NCBI GenBank assembly: GCA_028023455.1
Contig: JAQFVV010012396.1
Span: forward strand, 23,122,750 to 23,186,749
Length of the DNA: 64,000 nucleotides
Reading direction: 5' to 3'
Source: Epiperipatus broadwayi
Taxonomy: Eukaryota; Onychophora; Udeonychophora; Euonychophora; Peripatidae
The notes beneath the pieces are model-generated. The model did no database searches. It was not told the DNA's origin and saw nothing but the letters and a program-made list of their open reading frames with translations. This document shows positions 15,060 to 28,850 of this stretch, piece by piece. A program made the position numbers and the translations under genes. The stretch's first letter is position 1. The number at the start of each line of letters is the position of its first letter.

Positions 15060-16320
15060 AAAAAAAATTGAACAATCTTCTGTCACAGAATCCTGAATAG
15101 AAATTCATTATCAACCAACTTATGAAAGAAACAGAACCAAAAAAGAGCACTCATTTCATTGTTAACAAGTTTTCACAATATAAACTAGCAAATGATCTAT
15201 AATTCTTCAAATTCAATAAAGATGATGATAAATCATAAAAGAGTGTCATGCCAAACTTACATAAGTGGAAAACTAACCTATTGCATTCTTTGTTTATATG
15301 GATACTTTGACCATAAAAAGGGTAGATCATGCAGTGCACAGGCTGTTCTATTGGCCTAGGATGCATGAGTCCATGCTAAATCATCTATGATCTTGTGAAA
15401 TCTGTCTAAAAACCAAATTTCCAAATCAGTCATAGGCTGGAAAATTTCAGCCAATCTTACCTAATAAATCAAATGTAATTTTGGCAATAGATTATTACAC
15501 GCCATTACCATCATATCATCAATACAAATTTATTTTAGTGATCTATAATGTATTCACTAAATATGCCTCAGCACACCCTATACAACTGGCTAATACAAAG
15601 AATGTGATTAAAGTGATGCAAAGCTTCCAATTTCCTTTGATGGGAAAAATTGAGGCCATTCTAATGAATCAAGCCACATCATTTATGTCTGCCAAATCAA
15701 AGGATTGGCAATGTCCAAAACATCAAACATATACCATTCTCTATTCACCATTCACAATATAACCCTTGTGAAAGAGTCATGAGAGAGATTAGTAGACTGT
15801 TTAGAGTGTATTTAGAAGGAAATAATCAAGGCTGGGCAAATCCATTGTACAAAGTTATTCAATTTATCAATATGACTCAAAATGAGACCAATTTTCACCC
15901 ATAAGGTTACATTTCAGATATGAATAGTCTATCCATACCAAAATCACTTTACCTATTATCCACAAGAAGGTAAATTACAACATTGATCTACTAAAATAAA
16001 TTTAGTCAAAATGAGTGAAAAGTATAATTTACAAGGACTTCCAAAAGCTAAGTCAATTTCAGGTTGATGATTATGTGCTAATTCATACCCCCATGTTAGT
16101 CACTCACAGGAACAACAATATAAGATGTTTTTCAACTTATATGAAGGACCCTATAGGATACAGAAAAAGTTTAGAGAAAATGTCTATATGATTGATATAC
16201 TAGATGTGCTGAAAGGGATTTACAGTAACCCAAGCCTTATACCAAATGTACCAGGAATAATTAGCATTAGCCCATCTTGTCTGTTTACTCTAATATTACT
16301 TAAAAATTGTATAGTTTAAT
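15060..16320 (+). pseudogene. Decayed Ty3/Gypsy integrase (3' end of pol)
   Basis: Ordered integrase landmarks are visible despite frameshifts and stops. Near 15340-15420 the zinc-binding region reads FYWPRMHESMLNHL, a stop, then SCEIC, giving the CxxC half of the HHCC finger. The core starts at 15487 with AIDYYTPLP and continues through VFTKYASAHPI; its second catalytic position, normally in an ILSDxGxxF context, reads ILMNQATSF, so the Asp is replaced by Asn. Remnants of the Glu helix and an FINMTQNET-like segment follow (15770-15890). Near 16129-16200 FNLYEGPYRIQKKF is the GPY/F module that closes many Ty3/Gypsy integrases. Gag, protease, RT and RNase H are missing between LTR copy 2 and this fragment. 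No function is expected. Confidence 0.75.
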
Positions 16321-17549
16321 AGCTCACTCTTAGTTATAATTAAGGCTTTTTTTTGGTAAATTTTTCCTGCAGAGACAGCAGTAAGGTTTATTGTTTTAAT
16401 AGGTACATATAGAAATTTTATTATTTACTCATGTTATATATTGTTATTAATGATGGTAATATATTTTGTTAGGGAAAGGTTGTTGTAAGGATTGAAATAG
16501 TCCAACCCTTACTCTCAGTTATTATCAAAAGGAAAATATGTTTATATAATACTTCAGAGATTTTATATCAAGTTGTGTTTATCATTATGGGTATTCTTTT
16601 TTATTGATATCTATAAAAATAATCTTTATCTAAAAGTAAAAAAGAAGGATAAAAATAAAATATGTGAAGTGTATTAAAATGATATAAAATTACAAAAATA
16701 CATGTCTATTTGTTAGTTATTTACATTTTAATCCTTTCATATATATATATATAGTCATTCTAAAATATTAAAATACAATCACTTATGCTATTGTTATTAT
16801 TTATATCGACAATAAAGGGTTAAAAACATATGTAACTCATGAAAATTATATATATATATATGAATATAAAAAAAGGAATAACAATTTTTTGTTTTGTTCT
16901 ATCGAGTGCCAAGAAGAAAATTTATTAAAAACTTTTACCTTATTAATTTTGCAATGGTAAGATAAATACATCTTCATTTATGTCTAGCATAATTGGCAGG
17001 ATACACTAGAAAGCAAACCAACTAAGGATTTTTCCATTTTCTGTCCATACATTCCCTCTTACATCGATGGAAGACCATAAACATAGACATGCATTGCTAA
17101 GGAAGGAAATCATATATTTAATCAACTCATCCCAACATGGGGAAGAAAGAAACCAGTATTCAAAACCTGAAAAGCAACTCTCATTATGAATAATCCTCTA
17201 AATAATACTGTCATTCAACAACGGTGATATTCAAAAAAATAATAAATCCTATTCTTAACTGAAGCATCTTTGATAACTACTTCAGAAAATGATAGTCTAA
17301 ACATTGAATCAAGAAGGAACTGTCAAATAAAAATGTTTGTTCTCTATAAACAAAAAGGGAAATCCATATACATATATAATTTGTAAAACATGATTGATCA
17401 ATCTTAATTTAATTAACCAAAGTATAAACAAGTTCCTATCATTTTATTGTTTTGCTATATAATCTTTGAATTTTATGCTCACAGATAGGCAGAACTGTAA
17501 AGATGGGTAGCTATTATCATTATTATTAAATATTTTGGTATTATATGAT
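16321..17549. other. A+T-rich DNA, no gene seen
   Basis: A purine run near 16470 (AGGGAAAGG) sits where a polypurine tract and 3' LTR of the integrase-bearing element could begin, but the downstream sequence does not convincingly match the LTR copies. Otherwise nothing was seen. Confidence 0.35.
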
Positions 17550-17670
17550 AATGCATGCACATCAATCTATTAGCGTATATATATAAGGAGATATGTACCC
17601 CATAGTACAATGCATGCACATCAATCTATTAGCGTATATATATAAGGAGATATGTACCCCATAGTACAAT
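17550..17670. repeat. 59-bp tandem duplication
   Basis: Two adjacent copies of a 59-bp unit (17550-17608 and 17609-17667), starting AATGCATGCAC and ending CCCCATAGTAC, appear identical, with three further matching bases. The perfect match suggests a recent slippage or unequal-exchange event. Confidence 0.95.
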
Positions 17671-20600
17671 TTATTACCATTTATGTTAAAATGAAGACTT
17701 TTTTTTTCTTTTATTATTTTTCTATTAATACAAGTTTGTTAGATTAAATATTATTTATAACTTTGCAGAATAGACTGTCTTCATTTTAAAACCCATGCAT
17801 TTGAGAAATCTTTAAATGATAAATATTACCATCAATTTTATAAGTTCATTGAAAGCTTAGGTAAAAAAATCGCCATTACTGTCTTATTGTTATTTTGATT
17901 TTATTGTTGCCTCTCAACTATGTCCCAATAAAAGATGAAACAAATACATTATTCAAAATTTAACTTTGTTTGATTTTTTTGTGTGTGTGTTATAAATTTA
18001 TTTTACAACTATATCATAGTTGCACTTTGGATCTTGACACAATATATGAGTTTAGTAATACACGTGTACTTTACCCTGAGAATGTTTAAATGTTTTATGA
18101 TCATTTGTTTAAGATTTGGAGTGACTCATAACCCATACATATAAGTATAAAAAATGAATTAAAACCCCATACATATATAGATATCTATATATTGAGTATA
18201 GTCTAGATTTGATCAAAAGTACCCTTTGTTTCTGGAACAGACAGTGAACAAGTGATCTTTACTTAGGTTCATTTAATGATATATTAGTTCAAAGGCTAGC
18301 ATACACAATGATCATTTATGACTGTGAACTTAGCATGGGATTTAAAAAGATTTACAGGAATCTGCTAACCATTTCCATATGGTTACAAACTGGTGCCACA
18401 ATGCATGGAGCTTATTGAACAAGACAAACCTTGCTCACTTTCTTACAGTTACAATATATTTTTGTGTGTTGTAAATCTGAGAATTAAATGCAGCACAATA
18501 ATTTGCTGCCCTAAGAACATCTTTGCTCTGATGAATAATGTTGCTGAACTAATGTTTTAAATTATTAACTTTATTATTGATTAATTGATGAATATTTTAC
18601 CATTAATATTTTAAATAAGTGATTTGCATGATACAGTTTGAAATCCAGAATTTCAAATTCAATCCTAGATGGCATAATTGATATAACTGTAAAAAGAAAC
18701 ATGTATATGGTACTAGCTGACCCTGTAGCTTCACTCATTAGTAGAGAATTATCAAATTTTAAGTACAATAAATCAAAAATTTATCACCTTGCAAACAAAC
18801 TTGTTAAATTTATATATAAGTATAAGGGTAAAGGAAAGAATAAATAATAATTGGTAAACAATTATCAGTAACTTACACAATAATGCCATCTTTAATTTAA
18901 ATATTCCTAAACTATTTGTTTTAGAGTTCTAGTATTTTTTTTTTTCTCAGTGATGAAAGTTTATTCATCAAAAAAAGGTACAAATATAGTTAAATAAGAG
19001 GTTTACAAAGAATGGTAAAAATAAAATTCTGGAGTAACATAGTGAAGGGTGAAGGATACATATGAAAAGGGAAAGGGATGTGGAAAGGGTTTGTATTAAC
19101 CATTAAAGAAAAATAAATGTTACAATTAGGAATTATTTGTAAAGTCAAGAAATGAAATATGAATAGTCTTTTAGGAGTACAATATTGGGAAAGTTGAGAA
19201 ATAGGAAAACACTTGGAGATAACATAAAATATGGACTAAATCAATCTACTGTTCAGTTCTTCCAAATGGCCTTGAATATCTTCACAAGAAAGCAATCCTG
19301 GATACTTTGGAAAAATTATGGAAAACCTATGGAAAACAAGGGTACTTACCATGGAATTTGAATATAAGTCAGGCATAAGTCTATAATGTATGATAATCAG
19401 TCTATAGGCATTGTATCAAGAAACTAAATTGATCAGTAAATAAATCTCATTATTCTTAATTAGAGAGTTAAAGAAATATAGAATATATTAAAATGTCATT
19501 ATGTATCCTATGAAAAACCTGATGAGAAATACCAATACATTGTTCTTTTTTGTGTAAAATTAACTATTTATAGCTATTTTATCTTTTACCTAACTCTTTA
19601 TGGTTTGGTGCAGTGGAAATTCAAATTTCCATATAACACTTCGATGTTTGAACTGTTTTTGTGTTACCATCTGTTTTTTTTAATCTTTAACCTATATTTA
19701 TATATAATTTAATTTTATAATTGTATACATAAGGCTTCTAAAAACTTGTTTGCAGTAAATTTTATTAAATTTAACAGAAGTTGCAAACGATTTTGTATCT
19801 TAACAAAAAGCAACAACAAAGAAACAAATTAAAGCTATTATATTAGTAAACAAATTCATTTATTTCAAACATAAAAACAGTTATGTTTAATTAAATAATT
19901 AGTATTTAATTAGTAGATGCTAAATATTTTTTAAATAAAATAATAATTATTGTTTTTGTTAATCTTACATTGTAGTATACATATATGCGTAAAATTAGAA
20001 TATTTTGTAGGCTTATTAAAAGTGAAACACATGTGTAATTAATGACAAAAACTGAAGCAATGTTCAATAGCTTTTCAAAGAAAAAAAAGTTTGATAGTGA
20101 CATATTGCAAGAAATAAACTATAAATATTCTGGTTAAGTTATTATTAATGGATGGAGTTAATACTCAAATTAATATTGGATGATGGTCTTTGATAAAAAT
20201 ACCACAATACTAAAATGAAATATGTTGAGATACTTGGAAAAAAAAAGATTTAGTAAATGTATTATGCAATTCTTATTTAAAGATCTACAAAAAGAAAAAT
20301 AAGGGCTGCAGAAGAGTCTGGAATAATGGAATATGAAAATTGAAATAAATTATATGAATTACAGAATATAATTCACTAAAAAAAAAGAAAAGAGCTGAAA
20401 TAGAACTGGAGGATTCCAGACTGATAGTCTAAATAACCATATGGCAAACACTTTTCTGAGATGTGTCACAACTGAATTAAAAATATTGTGTAACTTCTAA
20501 TGATAACATTATATGGCTTCTATTTATCACTATGGCTCACACTTGGTGGCAATATTGTAAAGAAAGTTGCTAGTGTGTTAACTTCTAATAATGAGTTAAA

Positions 20601-20799
20601 TATTTTATTTAATTATCAAAAAAAGTATTAAGAATGTTTTCAAATTAACTTTTTAATCTATAATAGAAAAACCAAGATTAATTCTATATAAGTGGAAAAA
20701 AAGAGTGATTATAATAGAAAAAAAAAAGAAAATCCATTGTTGTTTGCTTGATGATAATTTTTCCATATGAGGTTTATTAAGTAAATAATTTAATAACTT
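17671..20799. other. A+T-rich DNA, no gene seen
   Basis: At 18383-18400 TTACAAAC is followed by TGGTGCCACA, resembling the LTR-end/primer-binding-site junction at 3414-3430; this may be a diverged relative of that LTR family, but no matching LTR body was recognised. An open frame of 69 codons at 18638 has no recognisable motif. Confidence 0.35.
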
Positions 20800-20935
20800 T
20801 ATTGCTCAAGTGTTCATAAGATGTTCAAATGCCAAAAGTGTCAGGACTGAAATCAATCCAAAGATCTTACCCACCAAAGTCTTATACTCTACCAACTATG
20901 CTAAATCGCAAAGTGCATGGGATTTGATAATTACT
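20800..20935 (-). repeat. tRNA-like SINE remnant
   Basis: Read on the minus strand, AGCATAGTTGGTAGAG resembles a tRNA A box and arm, followed about 50 nt later by GGATTGATTTCAG, a weak B box. The downstream part (GACACTTTTGGCATTTGAAC...) is shared with 54170-54250, also on the minus strand, supporting a dispersed family. It is not a tRNA gene: the cloverleaf does not close and the body is diverged. Confidence 0.5.
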
Positions 20936-23859
20936 GGTCTTTAATCATACAGTAGACATATTTTTGTAAAATTCTTTTTTCTCTCCAGAATAAATAAAAT
21001 TAATAGCAGCTCATTTGCATATGTTGATCTAAACATTGTTGAAAATGAATTTGCTAATTTCTTTAATGTCATATTTAATTTTAAAATTCCATTCTTGAAA
21101 TAGTGTTTATAATTTTTTTCTGATTGATTATTGGAATTTATTTTACAAGCTTTTTTTTCTAATTATTTTTTAAAGTTGTTTTCTCCATACAGAACTAATT
21201 TAAAACTATTATTTTATTCTAAATCACCAATTTCCAGCAAATTAAATAATTTCCAATTCTAAGTCTTTAAATATATTTTTATGAAAAGTGTTTTTTGAAT
21301 TATTTCAAATTATTTAAAATGATTAAATTTTTCATAGAGGTTGTTTTATTGTTTTAATAATAGAGTATTATTTTTTATATTATATTTTACTGGATATTAA
21401 TACTATTTCCAAATTCACCATTTTTGTAAGCATCAAAGATATTTATATTTTTGCACTCAAATCATTTGCAAATATATCAAATATTAGCAGCAATATATAT
21501 GTTAGTAATTGTTATTTGACCATAGCATTGAGGTTTTTTTTATTCAGCTCATTTAATTATTGTGTGCTGAAATAAAAAAAAAAATCAGTTACGTAATCAC
21601 TCAAGGTTTGCTAATTCATGATAAAAAAGTTTACAAAATCATTTAAAACTTATCCACAGCTAATTCATAAAATATTGCATGCATAATGGGAATTAATTTT
21701 GTTTAATAATTAAGCAATTTTATATTATTAAAAGTGTATGCTAATATAAAATTGACAATACATGTCATAAGTGATGTTGTATTTGAAAATAATTATAATT
21801 CATAATGGATGAGATAAAAGTCCAATTTAAAAATGCCCAATATCTTGCTAAAGTTGTTAAATAAATTCAATATTTTTTCTCAATATTCTTAGAATACTTA
21901 TAATTCTTAAAGAAACATACTTTTTGTTATAGTTCAAAATTTGATTTTGTATATTCTTTATAATATTAATATTAATATATTGATCTAGTAAAAATATTGA
22001 TTTTTTCGCATGTTTCTCTATTAATATGATCTGACAATAATTAAAAGTTATATTTGATGTCTTGTATCTGTACTTTTGTCCAAAAAACCCAAATGCATTT
22101 TGACACATGTAGACTCTTCGAGTATTTTTTTTACTCATGCATTTATAATAGTATTTTTTAATTGGTGAATAGATAAATGTTGTTTTAATTTGTTTTAAAG
22201 TTCTGTTTTAAAAATAGGTGGCTCTTATTTAACCATATATTGATAAAAGTACAAGGTAGCAAGATATTTTTTTACAAATTCATTAAATGATTAAAAAATA
22301 CTTCTGTGAGATTCATAGCAATTTTAGTTATTAAAAAAATATTATTTTTTCTTCTTCTGTTATTGAATTATTATCTGAGACATCAAAATATTGTTTTTCT
22401 TTCTTGAGATTCTGGATTCATGGTCCATGGATTGCAACTTTAACTCTGGTTTTTCCAGAGTTTGAACTTTTTATGAACTTTTGAAAAACAAACCACTCAA
22501 TTTCATTTGATATTGCTTTACACTATAGCTGAAAAGAATAATACTTTTGATGCAGATAAGCTCTTACCTTTCTCAATATTTCCAAAGTATTTAACTAGTT
22601 TTTACACTATTGTCTGAAGACAATCTTGAACTGTTAATATTTATAATTATAAAAAGTTTTAATTTAAATAATTTTTTTAAATATCACACCTTTTGTTAGT
22701 ACAATGAATTTACAAATAATAAACAAAAGATCAGGAATAACATAAGCAAACAATATTATCCGATATTTGAACTTTTATTATGTAGTATTAGTAATATTAT
22801 AATAATAAAGAGCCACTCAGAAATCAGTATAGCTATTTCAATTCCAAAAAAGAAAAAGGAAAGAGAGAAAGGAAGACAGAAAAACTACTACAAAAATGAG
22901 TTTTGTGGTGATTATACAAACCAATCTGTGATTAACAGATATGTCCTCATATAGAACATGTTCAAATTTTCTGAGTATTTGTTATTTTAAGATGTTGTCT
23001 TTTAGTTTGTTCAATAGAAAACTTTTCTTTTCTGAAATATTTCAACAACATGTCAATTTGTAGTATTATTCCTATTATTACTATTTTGTTTAGTCAGATA
23101 TATTGAAATTGCTAATAGAGAAGATGGCACACTTATTGCCATTAAAAAAAGAAATAACGCACCACTACATTTTATTTAATTTTTCACCTTGTGAAGCTAC
23201 TTAGTATAAAATTTCTGGTAACCTTTATAATAAATATATATTAGAAAATGTATACATTAGAACAGATGTATCAGCTAATCAGCTAGATTTTACCTGCATT
23301 TGAGAATTTGTTAAATACATATAATAAAAGTATTAATGTTACTAGAGATTTAAGCTTTATGAACTCCGTGATAGAACAACAAAATGTTTAAATTTTGTAA
23401 TTTATTAAGGTTTAGACAATATAATATTTTTTGTAATTCTCATGGGCATGCTTTTAAGATATGACTCTGAGTAATTTGTCTCACACTGAGTATATTCATT
23501 CTCCCTCTATAACACTGCATATCACCCTCCAATTAATTTTTATATTAAAGTATAGTATGTTACACAAGTACTTCAGATTTGCTCATACAAAAGAATTTGA
23601 GTTGTAGGAATAAGAGGATTCCTTTTATTCCTGCATAAATACTATATTTTGTATTGTGGAGTGAAGTATTCATTTATTATTTAACACTCGCAGAAGACGC
23701 ATGCACAATTAGCTTGAAAGACTGATCTTTGAATGTAATCATTACCTCATAAAATAAAAAGTTGTTATATAAAAAAATTACACTTATTTGTAAGAATATT
23801 TCTAGACTTAATTTAAATGATATATATATATATATATATACTTTTACAAATGATAATTC
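20936..23859. other. A+T-rich DNA, no gene seen
   Basis: Nothing beyond poly-A/T runs and short chance frames. The 93-codon frame at 21857-22138 on the minus strand is I/N/K-rich without motifs. Confidence 0.45.
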
Positions 23860-24600
23860 TAATTTAAAATACTTTATCTATTTTCACAACCTTAATAGAC
23901 TTGTAATTCTCATTAAATGTATATATGGTCATGATTTTTCATAATGACTCTCTTTTTCTTTGAAGAAAACCGTTAAAAAAAGTATTATCATAAATATAGG
24001 AAAATGAGTAATATTCTATAATAATTTTATCGTAGGAAAAAAGTTTTGAAGACATACAAAGAATATGGACAATAATTTGAATATAAATCTTAGAGAATTC
24101 CGGTCTATCAATTAAAAATTCTGAAATTCATAACAATTTTTATTCTCTCCTGAATAGTTTCCCACATACTTTGCTCACCTGCATAAAAAATATTGATAAT
24201 GAATAAAAGTTCTTTATATTTTCACATAAATCTTATCACAAAATCTTACATGAAGATTTTAATAGTGAAGATATTATAATGTCAATAAGAAAGCTTTGAT
24301 TTCACTCTAGTTTGGGACTAGACAACATACCTTCTTTTTATTCATAAGGGATATGCCAAGTTTATTACTATGCTATATTTTAAATTGTTCTGCATGCAGT
24401 TGTATTTTTATCAAAGTTCTCAAATGTGATAAGTTTATTCCAAATTATAATAATGGTTTTAAAGACTATATAAATAATTTAAACCTAGTTTGATCCTATA
24501 TACTATGTATAAAATTTTTGAAAGATGCATACATGGTAAACGTTGGAAAGATCCACTCTTTCCATCAAAATGTCATTATTGTTTTTAAAAAAATCTTTGA
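23860..24600 (+). mobile_element. Old Jockey/CR1-like LINE fragment (copy C)
   Basis: Aligns with stops and indels to ORF2 of the LINE at 38148-43006, covering the stretch between endonuclease and RT and the first RT motifs (about 40970-41700 there). The clearest match is GACAACATACCTTCTTT near 24320 against GACAATATACCTTCTTTC near 41460, followed by the same order of blocks through GAAAGATG near 24519. It lacks the RT catalytic motifs and both ends and is much more diverged than copy B. Confidence 0.65.
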
Positions 24601-24775
24601 TTTAGTTTTGATATGGGAGTTTATATACATGTTGTTGCTGTTGTTAGTTGGTGTTATCATTATTTATTTTAATTTTATTTTTTGATATATGCATTTATTT
24701 ATGATTGTGGGATTTAAATGGCAATGGTGATATAAACAAATACATATGTATGTGTATATAAATTTTATGAAGATC

Positions 24776-27700
24776 ATCATCATCATCATCAAACATTATC
24801 AATACACTGCAGGATGAAGGTATCTCCAAGTTCAATCAATCTTTTCTTATCTTTAACTTCTCTTCTTCACATCACCCCTGCACACTTTCTTATTTCATCC
24901 ATCCATCTCACATGTGGTCTATTTCTGGGTCTTTTACAATTTCTTGGAATCCAGTTTATAATTTCAATTGTCCATCTATTATCATCTCTTCTAACAATAT
25001 GTCCAGCCCAACTCCACTTCAGTCTTTTAATTTTTTCAATGAGGTCAGTAACACCTGTTTGTTCTCTTACCCATACATTGTGTTTTCGATCCTTTCTTGT
25101 TACTCCCAACATACATCTCTCCATACTTCTTTGATTGGTCTGAAGTCTCGGTATTGCTATTCTATTAAATGACCAAGTCTCAGATCCATAAGTAAGAACT
25201 GGCAAAACACATTTATTAAAAACCTTTCTTTTCAAACACATAGGCATATTTCTTTTTAGTATCAAGTTATTTCTACCAAAAGCACTCCAAACAAGTTTAA
25301 TTCTATGATTAATTTCATCCATTATATTTCCATCTGTACTAATAATCTGACCAAGGTATTTGTAACTGTTAACTTCTTCTAACTCATCAGAATCAATCTT
25401 TATTTTCATATTTTGAGAAAATCTATTAAACATTACTTTAGTCTTTTTAACATTTATCTTTAGTCCTACTTTCCTACTTTCATCTGACCACTCCTGCAAC
25501 ATTTCCTGTAGCTCTAAAGCATTATTTGCAAAAACAACGACATCATCTGCAAAATCTAAATGACTTAAATAATCTCCATTTACTTTCACTCCTTTAACTT
25601 CCCATTTTAATCCACAAAATACTTTGCAGCAGCAATGCTGTAAAAAGTTTTGGAGCTATGGAATCACACTGTCTTACACCCTTTTCAATGTTGATTTTTC
25701 TACTATCATTATGTAATCTAATTGTTGCTGTTGCATTTTTATAAATATTCTTTAAAATATGACAATATCCTGGATCTACACCTTGATGATCCAATGCTTT
25801 AATCTCTGAAGAAAGGTTTATAAAATCAAATGCCTTTTCATAGTCTACAAATCCTAAGCATAATGGCAACTCATATTCATTTGTCATTTCTATAATTTCT
25901 CTCAATACCTGGATATAATCTACTGTACTAAAATCACTTTTAAATCCAGCTTGTTGTCTTGGTTTGTGGAAATCCAGGGTTTTCTGTAGATGAGTTGTAA
26001 TTAGTAAAAATTCTGTATAAAACTGATAACAGATTGAGAGGTCTGCAATTTCTAATATCTTCTTTATCACCTTCTTTAAATATTAATATTAATACTGCAT
26101 TCTTCCAATCATTTGGTATATAACTTTGCTAAAAAAAAATTCTATTTCTTCACCTGCTTCTTTTAATATATCAATTATAATTCCATCATTACCTGGAGCC
26201 TTCCCTTTCTTTATAAATTTAATTGCATGTCTCACTTCCTCATTCAAAATTTTGGGCAGTTCGGAAGTTATAATAGGTATAGGAGGCACTTGTTCTTTAT
26301 TACTTTATAATTCTTGATAGAAGTCTTCTACACATTTTATGATGCCATCTCTCTTTTTAGTAATAATGCCATATATAAATGCAGATATAAATTTCCTACC
26401 AATACCAAAATGTTGTTTTACACTCTTTAGACTTTTATTCTCTTCTACAGCTTTTCTTGCTAGTTCACAATTATACCTTCTTATATCATTTTCAACTCTT
26501 TACTGCACAATTTTACAAAATTTGAGATATTCAATCTTTTTTAATGCATCATTATTTTATATCCACATATTCCTTCTTTTCTTTATAAATTCTCTAATCT
26601 CAGTAGAAATTTTATTGGTCAATTGCTTCTCTTTTTCACCAGCTATCTTTGTTGCAGTTTTTAAAAGTATATCACTTATTTTTCCTATTAATGTCATTCA
26701 AATCTGAATCATGTTCAAAATCTACTAATACTTGAAACCAATTTGTAAGTTCTAATTTAAATTCATTAGAATGTTTCTGAAGATTAGGAATATCAATTGT
26801 AAATATTGTTTTTCTTAATAATTTGTGTCTCTCTAGTTTTGCATTAACATGTATCTTACGTCTTACTAATCGATGATCACTTCCTGTGTTAAATTTATTA
26901 AGAACATTACAATCTTGAAATATGTATTTTCTTTTAGTCAAAATATAATCCAATTCTGCAGTACTTTTATTTGGATGCTTCCATGTCCATTTCCTTTTAA
27001 CATTTTTCTCAAAAAAACAATTCATAATATAAAGTTTTTCTTTTTCTGCAAACTCCACAAGTCTATGTCTTCTCTCATTCCTATTACCATAATCAAAATT
27101 ACTTACAGCATTTTCATCTTTCATTTGTTTACCAATTCTAGCATTAAAGTCAATTTTAAAATGTTGTTTACGCTGATCAAAAGCCTTTTGTACATCCATA
27201 TAAAAATCTTCTATAACTTCATCACTATAAGAACTTGTTGGGACATAAACATAAATTATCTGCATTTGCTATCTGCTATTAAGTTGTAAAACTGATCTTG
27301 CCACTCTGTCTGATACACCATCAATCTCCACAATGTTATTCTTCCATTTTTTATTTATTATGAATCCTACTCCACTTGTATTTCCAATATTTGTGCCTTT
27401 ATAGTAGAGTATATGTCCACTTTTTAAATCAATTGTTTCTTCACCTTGTCTTCTAACTTCACAAAGTCCAATAATGTCCCATTTAATATAAGACAGTTCT
27501 TCTTCTAACTCTTGCAATCTTCCTTCACTTAAAAGTGATCTGTAATTGTAAGTACCTAAATAAAAAGTCATCATCAAATGACATTCTGAGTCTGCAATCT
27601 GGGATTCTTAGCACCCTGCACCTTTGGCCAGCAACCGCTGCCTTGGTTGGTGACTTTACAGCTTCCTGGGAATAAGGGCCATGATTTATTTGTCTGTCAT

Positions 27701-27919
27701 GATTGTATATATTGGAAAAAATATTCTTAAACTTGGAGGTAAAAAGCCAATAAACTCACCACACTGGCTAATGCATGTTGGTGAGCAGCCCATCCATGTT
27801 CATATACTATATGAATAATTGCATAGTAATAATAGCTGCAATGACAAGAATGTATGGAGTGGACATTAGGAATTTGCCCTGCTCAGTTCCTTTAAGGTCT
27901 CCAAGAAGAATGAAAGGGT
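24776..27919 (-). mobile_element. RTE-clade non-LTR retrotransposon (copy 1)
   Basis: A 3.1 kb element on the minus strand, collinear with the plus-strand copy at 29489-32661. Its 5' end is set where the two copies start to match (ACCCTTTCATTC, at 27919 here). Its 3' end is a short TGA/GAT trinucleotide run (24776-24799), the kind of tail RTE elements carry. Its single protein is an apurinic-like endonuclease plus reverse transcriptase of the type often annotated in invertebrates as craniofacial development protein 2-like. Copies 1 and 2 lie 5' end to 5' end, separated by 1.57 kb. Confidence 0.85.
24789..27577 (-). pseudogene. RTE endonuclease-reverse transcriptase, broken
   Basis: Order on the minus strand: endonuclease start MTFYLGTYNYRSLLSEG with IIGLCEVRRQGEE (27577-27269), the rest of the endonuclease ending in TGSDHRLV (27265-26672), RT fingers with KGKAPGNDGII (26289-26089), RT motif A as FVDYEKAFDF (about 25840), motif B decayed to GVRQCDSIAPKLF, motif C FADDVVVF (about 25535), then thumb and C-terminal region with YKYLGQIISTDGN and CVLPVLTYGSETW. 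Several frameshifts and stops separate these. The stop at 24867 replaces a Trp codon that copy 2 keeps; beyond it the frame continues as RREVKDKKRLIELGDTF to a TGA at 24789 that is itself the first unit of the TGA tail. Motif B has Gly replaced by Cys. No longer coding. Confidence 0.85.
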
Positions 27920-28850
27920 TTATATTTAAAGTATTTGCTTTTAGTAATATCAATGATTAAATATTGGCATCTAAAATTCCTAATAGAATTTACATCATAT
28001 TTTTGTTTTTGAAATTATTTGCGATATAATTTTATTATTTGCTGTTTATTTATTTATTTTGTTTTTGTAAACTGAAAAGCTATTTTTTATATGTAATTTT
28101 TTTTTAAACGTTGATATTAAAAATTGATGATTGTTGTAATAAAGGTATTGATATTAGTATGTGAAAGACTGAGCTAAACAATAGACATAAAAAAAACTAT
28201 AGCAACAAGAATTGACAATCACCATTAAGGAAAAAAGCAAAATTTTGCTATTGTTTCATATACAATTTTGTTTGCATAATGACAATATTTATTGGACTTG
28301 ATATATCATTAGGAATGGCAGGCTAAATGATACATTAATGGTCCAGGGTACAAACCCTCTATCTTGCCTTATTTTATGATTAAGATCTAATGACATTAAG
28401 CAAATTATTGATGAGCAGACATTTGGAATAGAAAACAAACAGTATGAATAGCTATTTGTATACAGCAAGCCGATATAAGCATTACCTAAATATTCAAAAT
28501 TGGTTCATCATTTTAACTGATACATCATAATTTAACCTGAATAATATAAAACAAAAGTGCTCATGAATTCCCTCATTTGTCATTTTAAACTATTTTACCA
28601 GTTATCTTAACTCATGCGGGAATCAACAAAAACGCATTAAATAGTTATTGACCTTTAAAATGAAGAGATAATAAAGAAGAATAAATGATAATTAAATTTG
28701 GTTTTTTTTTATTTATTTTCTTTTTTCTTCAATTGATATTAAAATTAACTATACATACATTTAAAATAATTTTAAGTTTTCATCATTATAATTAACAACA
28801 TATTAAGTTTTTTTGAGTAATAAATTTTCTATTTTATTTTGATTCACAAG
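27920..28850. other. Spacer between the head-to-head RTE copies, no gene seen
   Basis: A+T-rich sequence without motifs between the 5' end of RTE copy 1 and a tRNA-like repeat. Confidence 0.45.

Noticed and set aside
24814-27289. Plus-strand open frames of 86-138 codons
   Set aside because: They lie antisense to RTE copy 1, whose minus-strand frames carry all the recognisable motifs.
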